Assembly: GCF_025426255.1 (NCBI RefSeq)
Contig: NZ_CP104861.1
Location: 1,488,001-1,552,000, forward strand
Length of the DNA stretch: 64,000 nt
From: Pseudomonas fragi
GTDB taxonomy: Bacteria > Pseudomonadota > Gammaproteobacteria > Pseudomonadales > Pseudomonadaceae
Direction: 5' to 3'
In this document: positions 61,034 to 64,000 of the stretch, one piece after another
Numbering within the stretch: position 1 is the first letter of the stretch
Layout of the letters: each line of letters starts with the position of its first letter
Program-made: the position numbers and the translations under genes
The notes under the pieces: model-generated
Told to the model about the DNA's origin: nothing
The model's input: only the letters and a program-made list of their open reading frames with translations
Databases searched by the model: none

Positions 61034-61084
61034 GTGGGAGCGAGCCTGCTCGCGAATGATCTTCGCGAGCAGGCTCGCTCCCAC
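61034..61084. repeat. GTGGGAGCGAGC-family palindrome, short form
   Basis: GTGGGAGCGAGCCTGCTCGCGAA and its complement are nearly contiguous, with a five-base centre. A half-copy of the other repeat family (CTGCGGCAGCGGCTACAGG) follows at 61097-61115. Confidence 0.85.
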
Positions 61085-61118
61085 GCTTGAAGTATCTCTG
61101 CGGCAGCGGCTACAGGAT

Positions 61119-62231
61119 TTATGGTGTAGCTGACTTGGTCAGTTCTTCCAGCGCCCGCTCCCAGATCTGCCGCGTACGCACCCAGACCAGCTCTTGCCAG
61201 TCAGGGTCGGCCGGGAAGAATTGCTCCAGCAGTTTGAGTTTGATCTGTCGCGCCTCGGGGCTGAACAGGTCGCCGTGCAAATGCAGCCACTGATCGTCGC
61301 GCAACACCGTATGAATCTGCTCGCCGGGGTAGGTGCCGCACTCGATCACAAACGGCATCAGTTGCACTTGGGGCAGGGCATCAATGATTGCCTGCGAGGT
61401 GTAACCGGTGGCGGTGGCGGCCACCCCCGTGTCGCTGTGGCTACCAGCACCGGTCATCAAGGTATACAGCCACGGACCGAACAGACGCTGGGCATCTTTC
61501 AGTGCCGGGTAAGGGGCCTGGGCGATGGTCATCAGCATCGGATGGCCGTACTCACCGGCCCCGGTGTGCAGGTCGAAGCACATGACGCTGCTGGCGTGCC
61601 CCAGATGCTCCTGCAGAATGCGGTGCAGCGTCCGGTTCGACCAACTGGCAGCGTTACCGCCGTAAAACAGCCCATCGGGATGGCGATACTGGCCCGCTTC
61701 GACAATCGACATCACCGTCGACCAGCCTTCACGTTGCACCCGCTCATTGAGCAGGGCATCCGCCTGCTCGCGGTGCGGGCCGCGCAGTTGGTCGCAGGTA
61801 TAGATCGCGTGCAGTGCTTCGTAAGGCTGGTTGTCGGGCGCTGCCTGATTGAAGTCCAGGTAGTTGCGATTGAGGTCGATATTGTCTTCGTTAACCCGGC
61901 GCATCCAGGCCGTGCCCCACGGGTTGATCAAGTGAATCATCAACACCGCGACATCCTCGGGCAGGCTGCGCTCGCGCAAGTCGTCCAGCCATTGACGCTG
62001 ACAGTCCGAGCCGTAATAGCCTTCCACGCCGTGGGTGCCGCTCAGGGCTACCAGCAGGTGTTTGGCCTGGGGGTTGCCGATCAGCGCGACGTCGGTGCTC
62101 AGTGCCTCGCCAAATGGGCCGCGTAGTGGATGGGGATACTCATGAAGTTGCGCGCCAACTTCGTTGGCCGCCGCCAGAAATTGTTCCCGCTGGTGGGCAA
62201 AACTGCGGTGTGAAGGGAAACCTGTGGTCAT
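61119..62231 (-). CDS. DUF2817/M14-like zinc carboxypeptidase or deacylase
   Basis: This 370-residue protein has the zinc ligand pattern HGVEG in SGTHGVEGYYGS near residue 70 and a further His in MCFDLHTGAGEYG near 220, with NEDNIDLNRNYLDFN near 115 as in M14 and aspartoacylase-like enzymes. It has no signal peptide, so it acts in the cytoplasm. It lies 25 bp after the ATPase gene of an amino-acid importer, so it may release an amino acid from the imported compound by cleaving an N-acyl or peptide bond. It may correspond to AotO, the gene of unknown role in the arginine/ornithine aot cluster, but order differs. Confidence 0.82.
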   Translation of the reverse strand: MTTGFPSHRSFAHQREQFLAAANEVGAQLHEYPHPLRGPFGEALSTDVALIGNPQAKHLLVALSGTHGVEGYYGSDCQRQWLDDLRERSLPEDVAVLMIHLINPWGTAWMRRVNEDNIDLNRNYLDFNQAAPDNQPYEALHAIYTCDQLRGPHREQADALLNERVQREGWSTVMSIVEAGQYRHPDGLFYGGNAASWSNRTLHRILQEHLGHASSVMCFDLHTGAGEYGHPMLMTIAQAPYPALKDAQRLFGPWLYTLMTGAGSHSDTGVAATATGYTSQAIIDALPQVQLMPFVIECGTYPGEQIHTVLRDDQWLHLHGDLFSPEARQIKLKLLEQFFPADPDWQELVWVRTRQIWERALEELTKSATP

Positions 62232-62256
62232 GCCTTTCTCCTGTTGAGCTGCCTGC

Positions 62257-63024
62257 TCACTTCAAGCGCCCGGAAAGAAACTGGGTCAAACGCTCACTCT
62301 TGGGATTGACCAGCACTTCGCCCGGCGGTCCTTGTTCTTCCACCAGTCCTTGATGCAGAAACATCACATGGTTGGAGACATTGCGCGCAAAACCCATTTC
62401 ATGGGTCACGACCACCATGGTGCGGCCCTCTTCAGCCAGGGCCTGCATCACCTTGAGTACTTCACCGACCAGCTCCGGGTCCAGGGCCGAGGTGGGCTCA
62501 TCGAACAGCATCACTTCCGGTTCCATCGCCAGAGCCCGGGCAATCGCGACCCGCTGCTGTTGTCCGCCGGAAAGATGGGACGGGTACTTGTTTTCGACTT
62601 CCGGTGCCAGGCCCACTTTGTGCAAATACTGGCGCGCCCGCTCGATGGCTTCCTTGCGCTTGATGCCCAGCACATGCACCGGGGCTTCGATGATGTTTTC
62701 CAGTACGGTCATGTGTTGCCACAGATTGAAATGCTGAAACACCATGGCCAGCTTGGTGCGGATTTTTTGCAGCTGGCGTGGATCAGCCACACACAAGGCT
62801 CCGTTCAGATCCTGTTTGGTGCGGATCGGTTCATCGTTGACCGTGATGCTGCCGGCGCAGGGCTGTTCCAGAAAGTTGATGCAACGCAGGAAGGTGCTTT
62901 TGCCCGAGCCACTGGAGCCAATAATGCTGATCACGTCACCGGCCTTGGCCTGGAGCGACACGCCCTTGAGGACTTCGTGATTGCCATACTTCTTGTGCAA
63001 GCCCTCGATACTGAGTTTGTACAT
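62257..63024 (-). CDS. Polar amino-acid ABC importer ATPase (HisP/AotP type)
   Basis: This 255-residue ATPase has Walker [10 protein letters not shown] near residue 37, signature [10 protein letters not shown] near 154, Walker [16 protein letters not shown] near 175 and switch His in [10 protein letters not shown]. The insert [28 protein letters not shown] is typical of HisP and AotP, so basic amino acids or their derivatives are the likely cargo. It precedes the M14-like gene and follows two permease genes. Confidence 0.93.
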   Translation of the reverse strand: MYKLSIEGLHKKYGNHEVLKGVSLQAKAGDVISIIGSSGSGKSTFLRCINFLEQPCAGSITVNDEPIRTKQDLNGALCVADPRQLQKIRTKLAMVFQHFNLWQHMTVLENIIEAPVHVLGIKRKEAIERARQYLHKVGLAPEVENKYPSHLSGGQQQRVAIARALAMEPEVMLFDEPTSALDPELVGEVLKVMQALAEEGRTMVVVTHEMGFARNVSNHVMFLHQGLVEEQGPPGEVLVNPKSERLTQFLSGRLK

Positions 63025-63051
63025 GCTCGATGTTCTCCAAATGACGCCAGT

Positions 63052-63765
63052 TTAATGGGCCTGCGGTTGCAAGAAGGCTAGCCAGCGGTTTTCGCAGCGG
63101 CGAAACACCCAGACCAGGGTAAAGACCATCACCGCGTACAACACGGCGGCCAGGCCAAAGGCTTCAAACGAGGAGTAGGTGGCCGAGTTCACATCGCGAG
63201 CGACCTTCAACAGATCCGGCACCGTGGCGGTAAAGGCCAGGGTGGTGGAGTGCAGCATCAGGATCACTTCGTTGCTGTAGAACGGCAGCGAGCGGCGCAG
63301 CGCCGAGGGCAGAATGATGCGTCGGTACAGAGTGAATTCAGACATGCCGTAGGCACGCCCGGCTTCAATTTCGCCATAGGGCGTGGCTCGAATGGCTCCG
63401 GCAAAAATCTCCGTGGTGTAGGCACAAGTGTTGAGCGCAAACGCCAGCAGGGTGCAGTTGATGCCTTCGCGAAAGAACGCGTCCAACGCCGGCTGGTCAC
63501 GCACTATCTGCAAGCTGTAGATCCCGGTGTAGAGAATCAGCAGTTGGATGTACAAGGGCGTGCCGCGAAACACGTAAGTGTAGAACCACACCGGGATGCG
63601 CAGCAGCGGGTTGCGCGACACCCGTGCGACAGCCAATGGCACGGCCAGAGTGCCACCGATGGCAATCGAAGCAACCAGTAGCCACAAGGTCATGGCCACG
63701 CCCGACAGCTGATAACCATCGAACCACAGGTAGGACTTCCAATATTCCTGGATGATTTCGTTCAC
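63052..63765 (-). CDS. Polar amino-acid ABC importer permease (HisM/AotM type)
   Basis: This 237-residue inner-membrane protein has about five hydrophobic segments and the family coupling motif EAGRAYGMSEFTLYRRIILPSALRRSLP near residue 135. The early FRGTPLYIQLLILYTG is the HisM/AotM hallmark. Its ATG overlaps the end of the neighbouring permease in an ATGA arrangement, and it forms a heterodimer with that subunit. Confidence 0.93.
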   Translation of the reverse strand: MNEIIQEYWKSYLWFDGYQLSGVAMTLWLLVASIAIGGTLAVPLAVARVSRNPLLRIPVWFYTYVFRGTPLYIQLLILYTGIYSLQIVRDQPALDAFFREGINCTLLAFALNTCAYTTEIFAGAIRATPYGEIEAGRAYGMSEFTLYRRIILPSALRRSLPFYSNEVILMLHSTTLAFTATVPDLLKVARDVNSATYSSFEAFGLAAVLYAVMVFTLVWVFRRCENRWLAFLQPQAH

Positions 63766-64000
63766 AGTTGGGCACCTCTGACGCCGACCGAATAGCGACG
63801 CTCAAGCCACATCAATACGCCGTTGGACACGGTGGTCAGGGCCAGGTAAATCAGCCCGCCGATCACGCTGAAAAAGAACAGGTCCATCGAGTTTTTACCG
63901 GCATCCTGGGTGACTTTGACGATGTCGATCAAACCGATGATCGACACCAGCGCCGTCGCTTTGATCAGTACTTGCCAGTTATTGCCGATGCCCGGCAGCG
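63762..64000 (-). CDS. Polar amino-acid ABC importer permease (HisQ/AotQ type), 3' part only
   Basis: The frame is open to the window edge and gives the last 78 or so residues, LPGIGNNWQVLIKATALVSIIGL followed by a transmembrane stretch (LFFFSVIGGLIYLALTTVSNGVLMWLE). The start and first helices lie outside the window. It pairs with the HisM-type subunit. A periplasmic binding protein gene is expected further upstream. Confidence 0.9.
   Translation of the reverse strand, partial: LPGIGNNWQVLIKATALVSIIGLIDIVKVTQDAGKNSMDLFFFSVIGGLIYLALTTVSNGVLMWLERRYSVGVRGAQL

Noticed and set aside
3471..61084. The many palindromic repeats could suggest a CRISPR array.
   Set aside because: They are dispersed singly between genes, lack regular spacers and have no cas genes nearby; they are REP/REPIN elements.

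Overview
The window reads as chromosomal DNA of a Pseudomonas, most likely of the P. fluorescens lineage. Support comes from recognisable Pseudomonas neighbours: the OprI major lipoprotein, the rnd-ycgL block, kdpFABC-kdpDE, and a trans-4-hydroxy-L-proline operon with an AraC/PAS regulator. Two families of GC-rich palindromic intergenic repeats typical of this genus (REP/REPIN type) are also present. I see no phage, integrase, transposase, CRISPR array, rRNA or complete tRNA. The species is not determined.

Layout. 1-1.6 kb: end of a LysR regulator, then map with an overlapping ParD-like gene. 1.7-19.2 kb: the most interesting part, a probable catabolic island. It holds a histidine kinase and a sigma-54-dependent response regulator. 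Next comes a canonical sigma-54 promoter (5159-5174) with two identical-arm palindromes 32 bp apart upstream as candidate enhancer sites. The genes that follow are two substrate-binding proteins, two LivH/LivM-type permeases, two LivG/LivF-type ATPases and two tandem iron-type alcohol dehydrogenases. After a gap come a Tat-exported small subunit, a GMC flavoprotein with a probable iron-sulfur Cys motif and a triheme cytochrome c, and last a glutamine synthetase-like ligase. 19.5-26.6 kb: methyltransferase, class C beta-lactamase, rnd, ycgL, a 2-hydroxyacid dehydrogenase, a nitroreductase, a YcgN-type protein, and an M61-like protein that has lost its zinc motif. 26.8-34.9 kb: potassium uptake operon kdpFABC and its sensor/regulator kdpDE, with three phased direct repeats upstream. 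34.9-43.9 kb: patatin-like lipase, small lipoprotein, CHAD protein, thioesterase, chemoreceptor, TatD, MltF-like lytic transglycosylase, DoxX protein, and a small unknown protein preceded by a structured leader. 44-51.7 kb: hydroxyproline catabolism and its regulator. 51.7-58.7 kb: GreB, a YbbA/YbbP-type ABC exporter divergent from tesA, an L,D-transpeptidase, OprI and an acetyltransferase. 58.7-64 kb: a Rieske oxygenase with its reductase, then a DUF2817/M14-like peptidase in an operon with a polar amino-acid ABC importer that runs off the end.

How the island may work (inference): the kinase senses a compound, the regulator activates the sigma-54 promoter, the importer takes up the compound, and the cytoplasmic iron alcohol dehydrogenases oxidise it. 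The periplasmic flavoprotein/cytochrome complex oxidises a related alcohol or sugar directly into the respiratory chain. The ligase suggests that an amine or amino-alcohol may be involved. I cannot name the substrate.
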